64,000 bases of DNA. It comes from Massospora cicadina. Its lineage: Eukaryota; Entomophthoromycota; Entomophthoromycetes; Entomophthorales; Entomophthoraceae. Location: positions 62,001 to 126,000 of the forward strand of contig JAKSZP010009255.1 in NCBI GenBank assembly GCA_022478985.1, in the 5' to 3' direction. Made by a program: the position numbers and the translations under genes. Below the pieces are notes generated by a model that did not search any database, was not told the origin of the DNA, and worked only from the letters and a program-made list of their open reading frames with translations. This document shows positions 11,455 through 22,639 of this stretch, piece by piece (position 1 is the first letter of the stretch; every line of letters begins with the position of its first letter).

Positions 11455-11958
11455 TGTTGCAATTCCAATATGACTGGATGATAAAGCCTGAAACAGCTAG
11501 GCAAGATTGGGTAGAAACCGCCAACCATAATATCAGTTACTATTATTTGAGTGCCTTGAGATGAGGTGATATTGGGATATAATGGGCTATTATTTTATTG
11601 CCTACAAATAAGGTGATAAAACGATAAGGCAACGTTAACATTTGACATATACAAATTTGATTGCCTCAAATTAGGGTGATAGAGAGCTGAAGAATAAAAA
11701 GCCAAAACATAGCAGAATTGGTAAATTGGAATAGTTCAGGCTATGGAAGTGGTATCATCTGAAGCTGCTGTATATAAGCAAGATGGGAGATTAAGAGAAG
11801 AAGGTTGTTAATAGTAGAGAGATAACAGAACTGCAAAAGGTCACTGTATCTATAAGAACTTATAAAAAAGGGCATTGGGGAGATTGCTCCTATTTTTTAG
11901 TATATTTTCAAGTGTGTCCAAAGGACCAATGATGCCCACATCATCTGTCTTTTGTTCG
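11455..11958 (+). repeat. Element B 3' LTR
   Basis: Begins TGTTGCAATTCC after a short G-rich tract (catggggttaa). It aligns with 4398-4896, with TATATAAG at 11771-11778 and a shared CTCCTATTTTTTAGTATATT block near the end. The right end is placed by alignment with the 5' LTR and is uncertain by about 15 bases. Confidence 0.8.
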
Positions 11959-12190
11959 GTGGAAAAATGTGTGAACAAAATGGTGAATCATAATGATACT
12001 GGCCAAAGTTATAACACAAGATGAGAATATTGAAAGAGGATGATTGTTATAGGAAGAGGCAAGCGGAGCAGAAGGAATCTGCTGTTATATATTAAATTAA
12101 AGTAGAGTGATTAAGCAATTGTTTTATATCTATTAAAAAACTTCTAACTTGGCTTGTGGGCCAACTATCTCCATATCATCCATCCGTTGA
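11959..12190 (+). repeat. Probable 3' part of element A LTR
   Basis: From about 12010 the sequence (TTATAACACAAGATGAGAAT, then a GATTGTTATAGG block, then AACTTGGCTTGTGGGCCAAC) resembles the TATA-to-end half of the B-type LTR but is more diverged. It would complete the A LTR that breaks off at 4394. The first ~50 bases do not fit this picture and no target duplication frames element B, so the assignment is tentative. Confidence 0.4.
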
Positions 12191-13370
12191 TTAGTGAGCA
12201 TTGACCCTGCGCAAAAACCTTATGGCATATCACAATGATTCCTCCAAATTTGTAACATTTTTATAGGAATGAAATTTTCTAGGGGAAAGGATAGCAGTAT
12301 AGATGAGTTTACCTTAAAAAAATCTGCCATTTTGGTGGAGTGGCTGGTGGTTTCTCTGCTTAGGAGCCTAATCCCTCATTATAAAAACCTCAAGAAGTGT
12401 GAGTTGAGGCAGTACTGTAAGAAAGAAGTTAGTAGGCACTAGAAATCCTAACAATATTATGGATTCAGCCAGTTATACTTCCTCCAATATGGCAGTAATA
12501 TTACTTTTTATCTCTGTCTGAAATATATTTTCATTTATTCTTTTTCAAAGGTTACGCCTTTTGCATTTGTGACTATTAACATATTATGACCATTTTACAA
12601 TTATAGCGAGCAAATGATCCATAAATTAATGATAAATTTAATGACTGAGTTTGTGGTTGGTGCCATTTGCTTGTTGTACCCCTTGGAATATAAAATTTAG
12701 CTGGGCGATCAGATATTGCATGATAATCACAATATTAGGTTTCAGTAAATTAGTTTTATTCTTATTTTATGGTTTTAGAAAGTTTTTGTGAGGAATTCTA
12801 GAATGAATTTTAGAGTTACCAGAATATATCCCAAGGTGAGTGTTGTTGGTGAGAAAATTTACTTTATGTCTATTGTTTATAGTACAGAACATCGCATATT
12901 GTTCTATCAATTGCTCTTTTTTGTTATTAATAAAACAATCAAGGGTAAGAGGCAACAACTTCATGACAAAATAGCTGGAATTTGCGCAATGATATTTTGG
13001 CCTATATATAGTATCTGCTTGCTAAAAAAGTTATATGAGTTGACTTTTTTTAACAGAGGGTATAGCTAATCCAGATTCAGTATGGTTTAACTGCGATGGT
13101 CTAATGAGAAGTAGAATTAAAACAGAGCGGTCATTCTCCTCACCTTGTTCACCTGTAATAAAATTTGTTTATGTATAACTAGATGTAAGTTTGACAATTA
13201 GAGTCACCCTTTAGTGAGCACCACAATTTATTGCGCAGCAAATGTACACTATTGCACAAGTTCATTTTTTCTTTAGACCTCGTTATTATTCTCTGTTTAC
13301 TGGACCTATGTCCCCTGATAAGGTCCCATTTTCTAAATACCATATATAAGAGCTATGCGTTATACCTATT
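12190..13370. other. Unassigned AT-rich stretch
   Basis: No domain, repeat or RNA gene recognised. The longest frame (12788-13069, plus, 93 codons) encodes an isoleucine- and phenylalanine-rich sequence with no known motif and no supporting signals; it could be chance. Confidence 0.3.
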
Positions 13371-14262
13371 TCTTCATTATTCTTGGTAAAGTAATCTCTA
13401 ATAAAGGCGTTGGGATTTAATGATCATATTATTCAACCTGGTCAGGTATGATATGCCTGCTTGTCCACTAGGCAACAAAGCCCTCTAGTGGACATGGGAA
13501 TTATCATTGTATATGATAACTAATGTCAATGAAATAGCCATATATATATCACTTTCTCCGGTGGGTTTGATTCTTCCAGATTGTCAATGTTTCATCGTGG
13601 AAATTCCCCAACAATAAACAAGTAGTTCCATCATCAATTTAAAACTTGGTGGATCTATTTTCATTTAGGTGTCAATCAGATTTTTTACTGATTGATTAAT
13701 GGTAATTTAATTATTTTCTAGGCATTAAAAATGCTTTTGGTGACAGAAATTTGTGGTTTAACCTTTTAGGCAATGATATCTGCTGTTAATGGGTAAAAGG
13801 TCCTATTACATAAGCAGGTTGCTATTTTGATGAGGTTAATCCGCTGGGTTTGGATGAGAGCGTTGTGACAAGCTACCTCCAAATCCTATTCATATCAGAC
13901 CATTATCTAGTTAGTGGTGGATATCAACTTGGTGGATGATAAGCATATGTCTCATTCGTTGTTATGCAATTTTGTAGAGGGTTAATTTATGGCAACTTCT
14001 GCCGTTTCCTGTAAAGCGCCAGCAGAAGATTTGGGCTCCAAATTACAGATATATTTTAAATTTTCATATAAAATAAAGAAGATTGAAATCTTGATATTTT
14101 ATTTCAGATATTATATTCCTTTATCTAATTATCTGGCGTTCTCCGCGGCTCCTGCTTCAATAGAGAAAGGGTGAAGTTCTCTAAAAACTAATGAATTATA
14201 ATTGCTGGTTAAGTTCTAAACAAAGACCTATGAAGCAGAATTAGTGGTAAAATTATTAGGAG
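13370..14262. mobile_element. Long-inverted-repeat element D1, left arm
   Basis: Homologous to the left arm of D2 (44286-44466 plus 49700-50440). Shared landmarks are CTTGTCCACTAGG near 13460, CAATAAACAAGTA near 13610, GGTGGATCTATTTTC near 13650, ACTGATTGATTAA near 13690, TGTTAATGGGTAAAAGG near 13785 and ATCTGGCGTTCTC near 14130. In D2 this arm is complementary to the right arm, so D elements carry long terminal inverted repeats. No transposase frame is visible. The element is interrupted at 14263 by the chromovirus and at 20220 by element C, and resumes at 33982. Confidence 0.65.
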
Positions 14263-14267
14263 GAGTT
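14263..14267. repeat. Target duplication GAGTT (left)
   Basis: Perfect 5-bp match with 20204-20208 directly outside the two chromovirus LTRs, as expected for Ty3/gypsy integration. Confidence 0.85.
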
Positions 14268-15120
14268 TGTCATGGCTAAATGATATGATAGTGGGCACCA
14301 ACCCCAAGGATAAGGCTGAGCGACATGGGGCACAGAAAGTGAAGCTTCATGCCCTCCCTGACCTTAAGCACACATTAGACCAACGCTGGGTACAAGCCAA
14401 ATGCACCCAGGTCGGTACTAGTGAGGTGAAGAGCGCCCAGCCCCTTGCATAGGTCCAGGCGTTAAAACAAACGGTTTATTAAATTCATGATGATGAGATT
14501 AATTCGGTTGATTGAGGAATAGTGTTCAAAACCCATTCCATTTACAAAACTATGCGTTCAGTTCAGATACAACTTCAATCAATTACTCAAGTGAAGTCAG
14601 TTTTGGTGTATTCAACCAATTCTGATGGTAGTGTTTGCCTATTGGTGAATCAGTGCTTGGGACTGCTTTAGCAGACCCTATATTACCCCGTGAAGTTTAA
14701 ATTTGATTTCCATGACCAACTTTCACTGTTGGTCAACTTTCCACAATAAATTTTCCCCATTTTTCCATTTTTATTAAAAATGTTATTTTGGACAATCCTG
14801 TGCATGGACCTCTTTGAGGAGGTCTCGTGCTACATTAACCATTACATTAAAAATATGATTAGGTTATCCCCTAGTGCACCATTGGTTCGCCCAGGTTCCC
14901 TCCAACCTGGGACGCTTGACCCTTCTCCCTCTGTGCACCGCGTCACTTTTGGTTGGTTATTTATTATATAATTGCACTTCTCTACTTAAGTTAACATTGC
15001 TCCAGCACCCTCAGATGGGCTCTAGTACCTTTTGTACTAACTGCTAGTTCCCTGGCGTTGGACCTGTGCACCGTGCACTACCACGCTGTGAATAGGAGAG
15101 TTATAGACACTCTCCTTAAA
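14268..15120 (+). repeat. Chromovirus 5' LTR
   Basis: Aligns with 19353-20203. It has a TATATAAT box at 14965-14972 and ends in the short inverted repeat GAGAGTTATAGACACTCTC. A frame that starts at the LTR edge (SWLNDMIVGTNPKDKA) stays open for about 60 codons. A near-palindrome around GTTCAAAACCC lies at 14515-14538. Confidence 0.88.
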
Positions 15121-15900
15121 TTAGTTAACCAACCTCTAAATTTTATGTGCATGAACTTTTTCCATGTGGGACTTTTCCAAAGTTTAAACGGTGGGCGCCA
15201 GCTGTGGGCTTCAGCTGTGGTCAGCCACATGGCTGTTTCCTCTTTTTCCAGAAGGTTGGAGCATCTTGGCATTATTATGGATGCCTCCAACTGGAAAGTG
15301 CCCACCTTCTATGCTTGCACCAGGTGGATATGGATGCTTCTAGGCCCAAAAGTCATGATTTCCAGACTTTTTTTCAAAATTACCAAATACAGTTTAAATA
15401 AACAGGCTTTACTTTGACAGAGTGTTCATATGATGCTGGCAGATTTAGCACATATGGGCCCGGGGTTGTTGGCTTTAGTAACATCAGGCATTCCGTTGCT
15501 GTTATAGAATAGGCTCATTCACATCTAAAAACGCGTTTTATAAAAAACACTATGTATACCTCTGAACCATATTTACTCTCTAATGGCTCAGATAGAACCT
15601 ATTGATTGTGTATCAAATCACCCCAGATAATCCCCATTTGACCTATTCCATGATTTGCAGCACTCAGGAAGTTGAAAAAGAGCTGGCTTACAATACAACA
15701 ATGTTTATGCCCCTGCTGAAGATATGGTTGGATAAGTGTCCTCAGTTGTAAGAGTGGCCATATATCCCTCTCCATTCTTCAATTCTTAAACATACCAGGG
15801 TGACATTTTAATGCCAGATGAGTAGTTTGTTGGTGATGTTCTGGCGCTGTCTGCTATAAATAAAGACCATTCTCGGTAATTTTACTGACTGCTAAATTTC
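15121..15900 (+). pseudogene. Chromovirus leader and presumed gag region
   Basis: The 780 bases between the LTR and protease must hold the leader and gag. I cannot recognise a gag core or zinc knuckle; the open pieces 15058-15417 and 15147-15401 show no family motif. Either gag is heavily decayed or partly deleted, since 780 bases is short for a gypsy gag. Confidence 0.4.
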
Positions 15901-15934
15901 CTCCCCTTTAGGGAGACTCAGCACCACTATTCTG

Positions 15935-16291
15935 GTGGAAACTGGCGCCACTGAAAACTTTATGGACCAAAGCCTAGACGACTATCTTGGGCTGAGCTAC
16001 TTGCCAGGTGGTATGGTTAGAGGAAGGGCGTACCAAGGTATTCTCACTCTGAAAATCATTGGAACATTGGACTATCAAGTTGCAAGTACCACTTGTCTGA
16101 TCACTTCCAAGATATCAAAAACCTCTTGTACCCTATCATTTTGGGTGTGTAGTGGTGGCGTAAGTTTGACGCTAGAACCTGAAAGAAAATATCTTTCCCT
16201 AACATTAAAGAATGGTCACACATTAGTTGTACCTTTGTCAGAAGATAATTCCCAGGGCGATTGCCCCACTGGCTCATCTTCACACTCTTAG
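15935..16291 (+). pseudogene. Chromovirus aspartic protease
   Basis: An open frame of 118 codons begins METGATENFMDQSLDDYLGL; with the preceding bases the active site reads ILVETGATENFM. The family pattern is hydrophobic-D-S/T-G-A-T-x-N-F-I/M, so the catalytic Asp is replaced by Glu (GAA for GAT/GAC). The rest has the expected beta-strand pattern (GTLDYQVASTTCLI). Interpretation: an inactive protease of the Ty3 type, upstream of RT as usual. Confidence 0.75.
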
Positions 16292-16427
16292 CCTTGCCTC
16301 TATTCTGAAGACCACCGTGGAGGTTCCCCTACCTTCTTGTTTGGAGGGTTTAGAATCCTCCTTTGATGCCGCATCTGTAAATGCATGACCCAATCACTCA
16401 AAGCTCAATTACGAGTTCAAGCTCAAT

Positions 16428-17220
16428 GTGGATTTGGTGCATATTTCTTCTCCCATTTACCTATTGACCGTCCATGAGGAAGAGGCGTTAGATGTTTGGG
16501 TGAAGGAGCAGTTTGCACAGGGCGCTATTTTTCAGCGTACCTCCCCTGTATGTTCCTCACTTCTCTTTGTTGAGAAGGCTGATGGTACTCTATGCCCATG
16601 TGTTGACTATGGGAACCTCAACAACGTCACTTTACCAGATCTACATCCCATCCCTTTGGATTCTCAGATTGCGCGCTATGTGGAGAAGTCTAAGGACTTT
16701 TCCAAGCTGAATTTCCTCAATGCGTTCAATCAGGTTCGGATTAAAAAGGGACAAGAGTGGTTAACTGCTTTCCATACCATAAAAGGGATTTTCCATTTTG
16801 GGGTTATTACCTTTGGGATTAAGAATGCCCCTGCTATCTTTCAACGCCGCATTGATGCAGCGATGGGGGACTTGTAAGGACTATGCGCGGTTGCCTACTT
16901 GGATGATATCCTAGTGTTTTCCCCTGATAATGAGTCCCATGCAGTACACCTTTGGCAAGTGGTGGAGAGGTTAAAGGCAGACAGCCTTACGTTGAAAATT
17001 AGCAAGTCTTGAATTTTAAGTCCCAGGTCACTTATTGGGCAATGTCATGTTTGACCAAGGACACATGATAACTCCAGACAAGGAGAAGACTATTCGTGAA
17101 TGGCCCGCCCCCACCTAAGTCAAGAGATTGAGAAGCTTTTTTAGGACGTGTACGTTCCTCAAGAAGTTCACGCCCAATCTTTCTGAGGTGTCAGCACCCT
17201 TACTTAAATCTAGCGGTGCA
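16428..17220 (+). pseudogene. Chromovirus reverse transcriptase
   Basis: RT with well kept blocks: EEEALDVWVKEQFAQGAIF, VEKADGTLCPCVDYGNLNN, KLNFLNAFNQVRIKKGQEW, TFGIKNAPAIFQRRIDAAMG, then after one stop at 16875 VAYLDDILVFS with the catalytic YLDD intact. The connection region continues to about 17220 with a frame change near 17010. This is the least damaged Ty3 RT in the window; only a few events separate it from an open frame. Confidence 0.88.
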
Positions 17221-17231
17221 AAGGTACTTCA

Positions 17232-17760
17232 GTGGCCCCCGTTTTGAAGGATGTTTTCCAAACAGTGAAGTGCACCCTGTTGTCCACATCTATCCTTTTC
17301 CATGTTGACCCTTCAGAAGAGTTCATTGTGTCTAATGATGCCTCCAAAATCGCCATAGCAGCTTCCTTATTACAAGTAGGCGAAGATGGGATAGAGCATC
17401 TGGTAGGGTATTTTTTCTATGAAAATGTCTCTACCTGAGTTGAATTACGCCGTTTATGACAAGCGTTACTAGCAGTGGTGGAGGCGCTAACTTTTTGGCG
17501 TCACCAATTGCATGGCTCTACCCAACCTTTCTGTGTACGTACATATCACCGTGCCTTACTGTACTACCACGCTCCTTATGTCCTAACCCCACGGCAGACC
17601 CGTTGGCATGAGACCCCTGCCAATTTGCATTTTTGTATGAGTTCACCAAAGGCAAGTAGAATGGTTTAGCGGATGCTTTGAGCCTCAGCCCTGCTTTGGC
17701 TCCTGATCCAAAGGAGGTTTAAGTTAATAACACACAGATGATAATTTCGCCAAATAAAAT
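17232..17760 (+). pseudogene. Chromovirus RNase H
   Basis: Follows RT directly. The frame 17232-17438 contains FHVDPSEEFIVSNDASKIAI, where NDAS carries the first catalytic Asp and the Ser-Lys-Ile-Ala-Ile-Ala block is typical of gypsy RNase H. After a stop, ALLAVVEALTFWRHQLHG holds the second acidic residue (VEAL, usual E). The downstream frame covers the YHRALLYY and LTPRQTRWHE segment, where the family has TDHxxL and Q-R-W. Confidence 0.8.
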
Positions 17761-17839
17761 TGTGTCTCGACATCCCTCTCCCCCAGCCAATGGGCCAGCG
17801 CTTGCACCTCTGGAAAATGCGAAGGAATACAGTATGTTC

Positions 17840-18600
17840 AGAACGGTATTCCTTTCTCATACGCTATCAACCAAACATACTATGGTACTTGCTAAGAGTG
17901 CTTTGAATCAAGAGGATCTAGCCAGGGGTTATCACGTAAAGGAGGAGATGTTGTGGTTTCAGGGGCGCCTATGGGTTCCTGCTGGACCACTGCGCCTGGA
18001 AATCATCTATGACCAGAATTATGGGCTCACCTTTGGTCATCCTGGGAAAACAAAGACCTTGAAGTTGATATGACGCACTTAGAATTGGAAGTTCTTGCCT
18101 TCTCAGGTGGGAGGGTATTGTAAAGAGTGCTTGATCTGTAATCAAATAAAACCAAATTGTCAACCTTTAGAGGGGTTGTTGGTACCAGTCCAGAAGGCTG
18201 AAGGGCCCTGGACCTAACTATAGGTAGATTTCATTGTGGAAGTACCTGTCTCTGATGGTTATGATGCCATCATGGTTGTGATGGACCGTTTTATTAATTT
18301 AGCCCACTCTATTCCTTGCAAAACTACAATAACCTAGGCTTATATTGCTAGGCTCTTCGTCACTCATGTGTTTGTGCTTCATGGGGTTCCCCAAGAGATT
18401 ATCAGTGACCAGGGCCCCCAGTTTACCTCTGTCTTTTGGGAAAAGTTGTGTAAAGTTCTTCAGATTCGCCCCTGCCATTAAACTGCCTATCACCCCCTAT
18501 CATATTGACAGATTGAACGAGTGAACCAGTGCTTGGAACAGTTTCTGCGGCGGTGTAACGCCGCAGATCATTCAGATTGTTTTTAACCTTCCTATGGATC
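17840..18600 (+). pseudogene. Chromovirus integrase core
   Basis: The zinc module is present as GHPGKTKTLKLI (17738-18073 frame) and YCKECLICNQIKPNC at about 18115-18165. The catalytic core has VDFIVEVPVSDGYDAIMVVM (first Asp, about 18226-18285), [17 protein letters not shown] (second Asp, about 18399-18450) and QIERVNQCLEQFLRR (third, Glu kept, about 18511-18555). Stops at 18218, 18333, 18480 and 18511 disrupt the frame. Confidence 0.85.
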
Positions 18601-19235
18601 AATTTAGCTACAACAATACTTTGCATCCTTTGATTGGGTGTTCCCCTTTTTCGCTAACCATGGCTTTAACCCCACCTTTAGCATGGATCCCAGCTGTGGA
18701 TCTAAGGTTGAAGTGGTGGTGGACTTTGCCAATACTAAGAAGGTCCACCAGGGGGCTCCACATATTTGGAGGCAGCAATGCAAGTGTATAAGGAGAACGC
18801 TGATGGTAAGCTCCAAGTGGGTCCAATGTACAAGGAAGGGGATCTCGTGATGCTTGATGCTTGTAACATCCCTATCAAGCAGCCATGCAAGAAGCCTGGA
18901 CCAAAGAGGATTAGCCTTTAATGCGTTGTTAGAAAGGTGGGCCATGCCTCATACCAGTTAGATCTTCCTTCTTCTTTTCTGATCTTCTCTGTCTTTCATG
19001 AGAGCAAATTACCGTTGTTCAAGAGCCCCCACCAGAGACTCCTGAGGCCTACTTCATGGATGGGGCGCCAGAGTAGGGAGTGGAAGAAATAGTAGCCTCC
19101 CGCCACTTTAAAAGAAGTCTTGAGTACTTGGTATCTTGGAAGGGTTTTGATGCTGCAGAGAACAGTTGGGTCCCAGCACGTGTCTGTGTGCATGCCCAGG
19201 ATCTGATTGAAGCTTTCCATAAGCGTTTCCCCTAG
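18600..19235 (+). pseudogene. Chromovirus integrase C-terminus with chromodomain
   Basis: After the C-terminal DNA-binding region (YKEGDLVMLDACNI at about 18831-18870, GPKRISL, SYQLDLPSSF) the frame ends in a chromodomain at 19080-19232: VEEIVASR, then LEYLVSWKGFDAAENSWVPA, then an alpha-helix LIEAFHKRF and a stop TAG at 19233-19235. The Y-L-V-x-W-K-G-F...S-W-V-P signature is diagnostic. Such domains steer integration toward marked heterochromatin. A single in-frame stop lies just before it at 19074-19076. Confidence 0.88.
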
Positions 19236-19336
19236 GCCGCAGGATCTCGACCCAAACTGACCGTTGCCATGATGAAGTTAACCCTGGCCCAAAGACTTTT
19301 CCATAGCGCAAGCCCCAGGAGGGGGTCGAGCCCCAT

Positions 19337-19352
19337 TGGGAGGAGATGGTAA
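19337..19352 (+). promoter_or_regulatory. Chromovirus polypurine tract
   Basis: GGGAGGAGATGGTAA immediately before the 3' LTR start TGTCATGG; the expected plus-strand primer. Confidence 0.65.
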
Positions 19353-20203
19353 TGTCATGGCTAAATGACATGATAGTGGGCACAAACCCTAAAGATAAGG
19401 CTAGGCAACAGGAGGACCAGAAAGTGAATATTTAGGCCCTTTCTGACCTCAAGCACACATTAGACCAACGCTGGGTACAAGCCAAATATGCCCAGGTTGG
19501 TACTAGTGAGGTGCAGAACGCCCAGCCCCTTTCATTGGCCCAGGCGTTAAAACGAACGTTTTATTCAAGTAATGATGATGCTTCAATTTGGTTGATTGAG
19601 GAACGGGGTTTGAAACCCGTTCCATTTACAAAACTACGCGTTCAGGTCAGATACAACTAAAATCAATTACTTGAGTGAAGTCAGTTATGGTGCATTATAT
19701 CAATTCAGATGGTAGCGTTTGCCTATTGGTGAATCGGTGCTTGGGACTGCTTTAGCAGACCCCAAATTACCCCGTGAAGTTTAAATTTGATTTTTATGAC
19801 CAACTTTCACTGTTGGTCAACTTTCCACAATAAATTTCCCCATTTTTTCGTTTTTATTAAAAATGTTATTTTGAATGATCCTGTGCGTGGACCTCTTCAG
19901 GGAAGTTTCACGCTATATTAACCATTACATTACAAATATGTTTAGTTTTTCCCTAGTGCACCGTTGGTTCACTCAGGTTACCTCCAACCTGGGACGCTTA
20001 CCCCTTCTCCCTCTGTGCACCGCATCACTTTTGGTTGGTTATTTCTTATATAGATTGCACTTCTCTATTTAAGTTTTTATTGCTCCAGCACCCTCAGCTG
20101 GGCTCTAGTACCTTTTGTACTAACGGCTAGTTCCCTGGATTTGGGTTTGTACACGGTGCACTACCACCCTGGGAACAGGAGAGTTATAGACACTCTCCTT
20201 ACA
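19353..20203 (+). repeat. Chromovirus 3' LTR
   Basis: Starts TGTCATGG and ends CTCCTTACA. It carries a TATATAG box near 20047-20053 and a near-perfect palindrome at 19601-19622 (gaacggggtt/tgaaacccgttc). The GAGTT target duplication follows at 20204-20208. The LTR-edge frame continues here past one stop for about 115 codons. Confidence 0.88.
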
Positions 20204-20208
20204 GAGTT
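20204..20208. repeat. Target duplication GAGTT (right)
   Basis: Second copy of the 5-bp duplication of the chromovirus insertion; D1 sequence (cgcttgagaac) follows for only 11 bases before element C begins. Confidence 0.85.
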
Positions 20209-20219
20209 CGCTTGAGAAC

Positions 20220-20982
20220 TGTTTGACAAAAATGGATAATTTGGGTAATATGACTACTTTAGTGCTGAATAGCTTATTTATTATTAAAATTTCTACCTAA
20301 CTCTCAGCTGCAATTCTTGATCATAGTAATGATTTTACTTCTCTTATTCATCCAAATAGCTCTAAATAATCTGGATAGGGTACCTCAAACCCCCAGCAGA
20401 ATGTGTGAACTGATTTGGAAGTCCACCTCTACACTAATTTGATTTTAGTGCAATTTTTTTTTTTTAAAGAAACCCCTTTTTATTAAGCTCCATGGGGCTC
20501 AGGGGTTAATTATTTTACCAGAAAATCCTCAACTAAGAACACCATTAATTATCTGAACTAATAATACTTCTAAGATAGATGATTGGAGAGATTATATTAA
20601 AATGTAACCCATGATTAAGTCATCCCAACTGTCAATAAAGCCTAAAGTTAAAATAAATCTTGATGATTGGTTTTGAAGAGTGCTGATAGGCCAAAATGTC
20701 ATTTTAGCTAAATTAAGCTACCCACTGACTAACATATATTTCCCTCAAATCTAACTATTAGCCTCAGAGTAATGTAAATACTAGGAAACGTTAAATTAAC
20801 AGGAGTTCACTTTTACCCCGCTTCTGATATTATATTTTTATAAAAAGAAAATCTCTTTTGTGGTTGATTTTCCCCCTAAAATCTGTAACAGAATTTAAGT
20901 ATCTAATTCCCTATATCTGCTATATTATTGAAATCCTATGCCAAAAGCACCTGATAGCACCAAAGTGCAAGTATTTCAAGTA
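20220..20982 (+). repeat. Element C 5' LTR
   Basis: Aligns with 33204-33981 through many blocks (AGTGCAA, CCCCTTTTTATT, TCAATAAAGCCTAAA, TTTCCCTCAAATCT, TGTGGTTGATTTT, AAAAGCACCTG). It is terminated by the primer-binding site TGGTTCTCACTACAGGG at 20983-20999. The LINE-tail micro-insertion found in the 3' LTR is absent here, giving an empty-site reference at about 20583. Confidence 0.82.
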
Positions 20983-20999
20983 TGGTTCTCACTACAGGG
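20983..20999 (+). promoter_or_regulatory. Element C primer-binding site
   Basis: TGGTTCTCACTACAGGG directly after the LTR; TGG pairs with the CCA end of a tRNA. The same core, in complement, lies next to the element E 5' LTR (41708-41724), suggesting a shared tRNA primer. The tRNA species is not identified. Confidence 0.6.
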
Positions 21000-21289
21000 A
21001 ATCCTTTATCTGGCGTTCTTTTAACTAAAATTGAGTATGTTCAGGTAGTAACCTTCTTAATCCCCATTCTGATAATGAACCAAGGATAGATGTTTTAGAA
21101 CAGCAACTAGCCAATTATTTATTGCATCTTAAAAAGGCTCAAACCGCGTTTCTCTCAAGATCATCATAAGGCTGCTTCTGCTGTCCTTAAACCCCCTTTA
21201 GAGAAAAGATTATTTAGGAGAGGGTAACATTGCCTTGTTTCTCTTCATCGATGAATCTCTCATGGAAGGTAGGCTAATCACCAAAAAAA

Positions 21290-22450
21290 ATCCAGATTTT
21301 CATTGGTCTAATTGCATCACCCAATAAATACTGGTTCCTCATATGGACGCCATTAGTACCTGGGTAGAGGTTAAGGAAGCGGTGGTTGAAGAATTTGGAA
21401 CAACGCAGAGTTTATAAAGGAAAAATCAGCCCTTTATGTGCCTCAGCATGCAAAAGGACGAAATGGTTGCCACTTTTTTTGACAATCATACAGTAAAGCC
21501 CAGCCACTGTTACTTGCAAAATGTTACCGCATGGCGACGCTGTTACTGATATTCTGACTGACTCTGATTATCACCCTTCCATAGCAAGGCAGATTATTTT
21601 TGCTAAAATACCTGGGTAAGGTCTGCGATTTAAAGGTGGCTTTATTAGAGGTTGAGGACTTCCACAAAGTTGATACTACCCAAGGAGTTTTGTGGAAACC
21701 CCAAGTCTTAACCATTGAGGATCTCCCAACCGTAGCTTGTCCTAAGGAGTTCACTATGACTCCCATAGTGTTTCCTGTACCTATTCCCATCCTGAAACCT
21801 GTTCCTGTGTTAAAACTAAAACAGACATCACTCCACCATGTGAGATTGGTCAGAGTGCATTATTAGTGGCAGGCAATGCTCCTTCTGTTACTTCACTCAG
21901 AGCTTGTCCTGCACATTATATTAAGACTTTGCCTCGATATGCACTCCATTGAGAACTTTTCTGATGTGGCTTAATTTCCACGTTCCTTTCAGACGCAGTC
22001 CAGAGTCTCCTCAGCATCTTTACTGCCTGTTTGCTTCTTGAAACTTGCCCCCAAGGTGCACCCAAAACCCAACATACACCGCCTCATGAGGCTGAGTCCA
22101 AAGTTCCAATACATCCACCAAAGAGCTCACGGTAAAGGCTGTTGAAGCTAAAATGTCCTCTCCCATGGCCAATATGGTAGTTGAGATAAGGGAAACCTCT
22201 GCAACAATAGAGGGATTACTGACAAGGTTTATCATATGAAGCAGATCTACAAACCTGACGTGCGTGACTCTAATCTCCCTCCCGTCGCTCATCTGATGTA
22301 CATAAGCAACCCTCCTGATAATGAATCTGAAGGGGGTTATGAGGACGTTGGATATTATGTCCTAGGAGCCCCAGTTGAAGTAGGGATATCAGATCAGCCG
22401 AACCCCAAAGGATTATAAAAGGCCATGATACTTGTTTAAGCATACCTTAG
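21290..22450 (+). pseudogene. Element C gag remnant
   Basis: A gag-like core can be read near 21341-21500: PHMDAISTWVEVKEAVVEEF followed by FMCLSMQKDEMVATFFDNH, which fits the W-x(n)-F pattern of retrotransposon gag proteins. The frames 21600-21866 and 22236-22418 may be the C-terminal part. No zinc knuckle is recognisable. Stops are dense. Confidence 0.5.
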
Positions 22451-22639
22451 TCAAATTCTGGGGTGCCTTAAGGTTATTAATACCACTAATGTTTATAAAC
22501 AGGTTAATGCTTTGTTGATTCGGCCTATTCAGCAGGTTCATACCCTGAAATTTAACGAAGGTAAATTTCCTGAGACAGCAAAATAGCTTGCCTCTGCCTT
22601 TAGTCTTATAGAGGTTCTAGTTCTTATCCTTAACTTTTG

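Larger units (their letters stand above)
4398..11958 (+). mobile_element. Ty3/gypsy element B, full length but dead
   Basis: Retrotransposon with two related ~500-bp LTRs (4398-4896 and 11455-11958) around gag, protease, RT, RNase H and integrase remnants in the Ty3/gypsy order (integrase last). It carries two younger insertions inside pol: a ~1 kb sequence of unknown type at 8338-9360 and a 29-base LINE tail at 9461-9489. No clean target duplication was found at its ends. Element A is a close relative, as shown by shared gag-end, protease, linker and LTR sequence. Confidence 0.85.
14268..20203 (+). mobile_element. Chromovirus (Ty3/gypsy with chromodomain)
   Basis: Complete but inactive retrotransposon of 5.9 kb. 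Two ~850-bp LTRs starting TGTCATGG enclose protease, RT, RNase H, integrase and a C-terminal chromodomain, and the whole is framed by GAGTT duplications. The chromodomain places it among the chromoviruses. The LTRs differ at roughly a tenth of positions, so it is not recent. The inserted target is D1: the uninterrupted counterpart in D2 is at about 50425-50445. Confidence 0.92.

Noticed and set aside
12788..13069. 93-codon open frame as a small membrane protein gene
   Set aside because: Hydrophobic composition follows from AT-rich sequence; no motif, no neighbours, no repeat conservation.
14268..20203. Repeat-induced point mutation (CpA to TpA) as the main decay process
   Set aside because: The informative mirrored TG/CA sites in LTR pairs point to CpG; some TG to TA changes exist but are not dominant by eye. 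A proper count was not possible.
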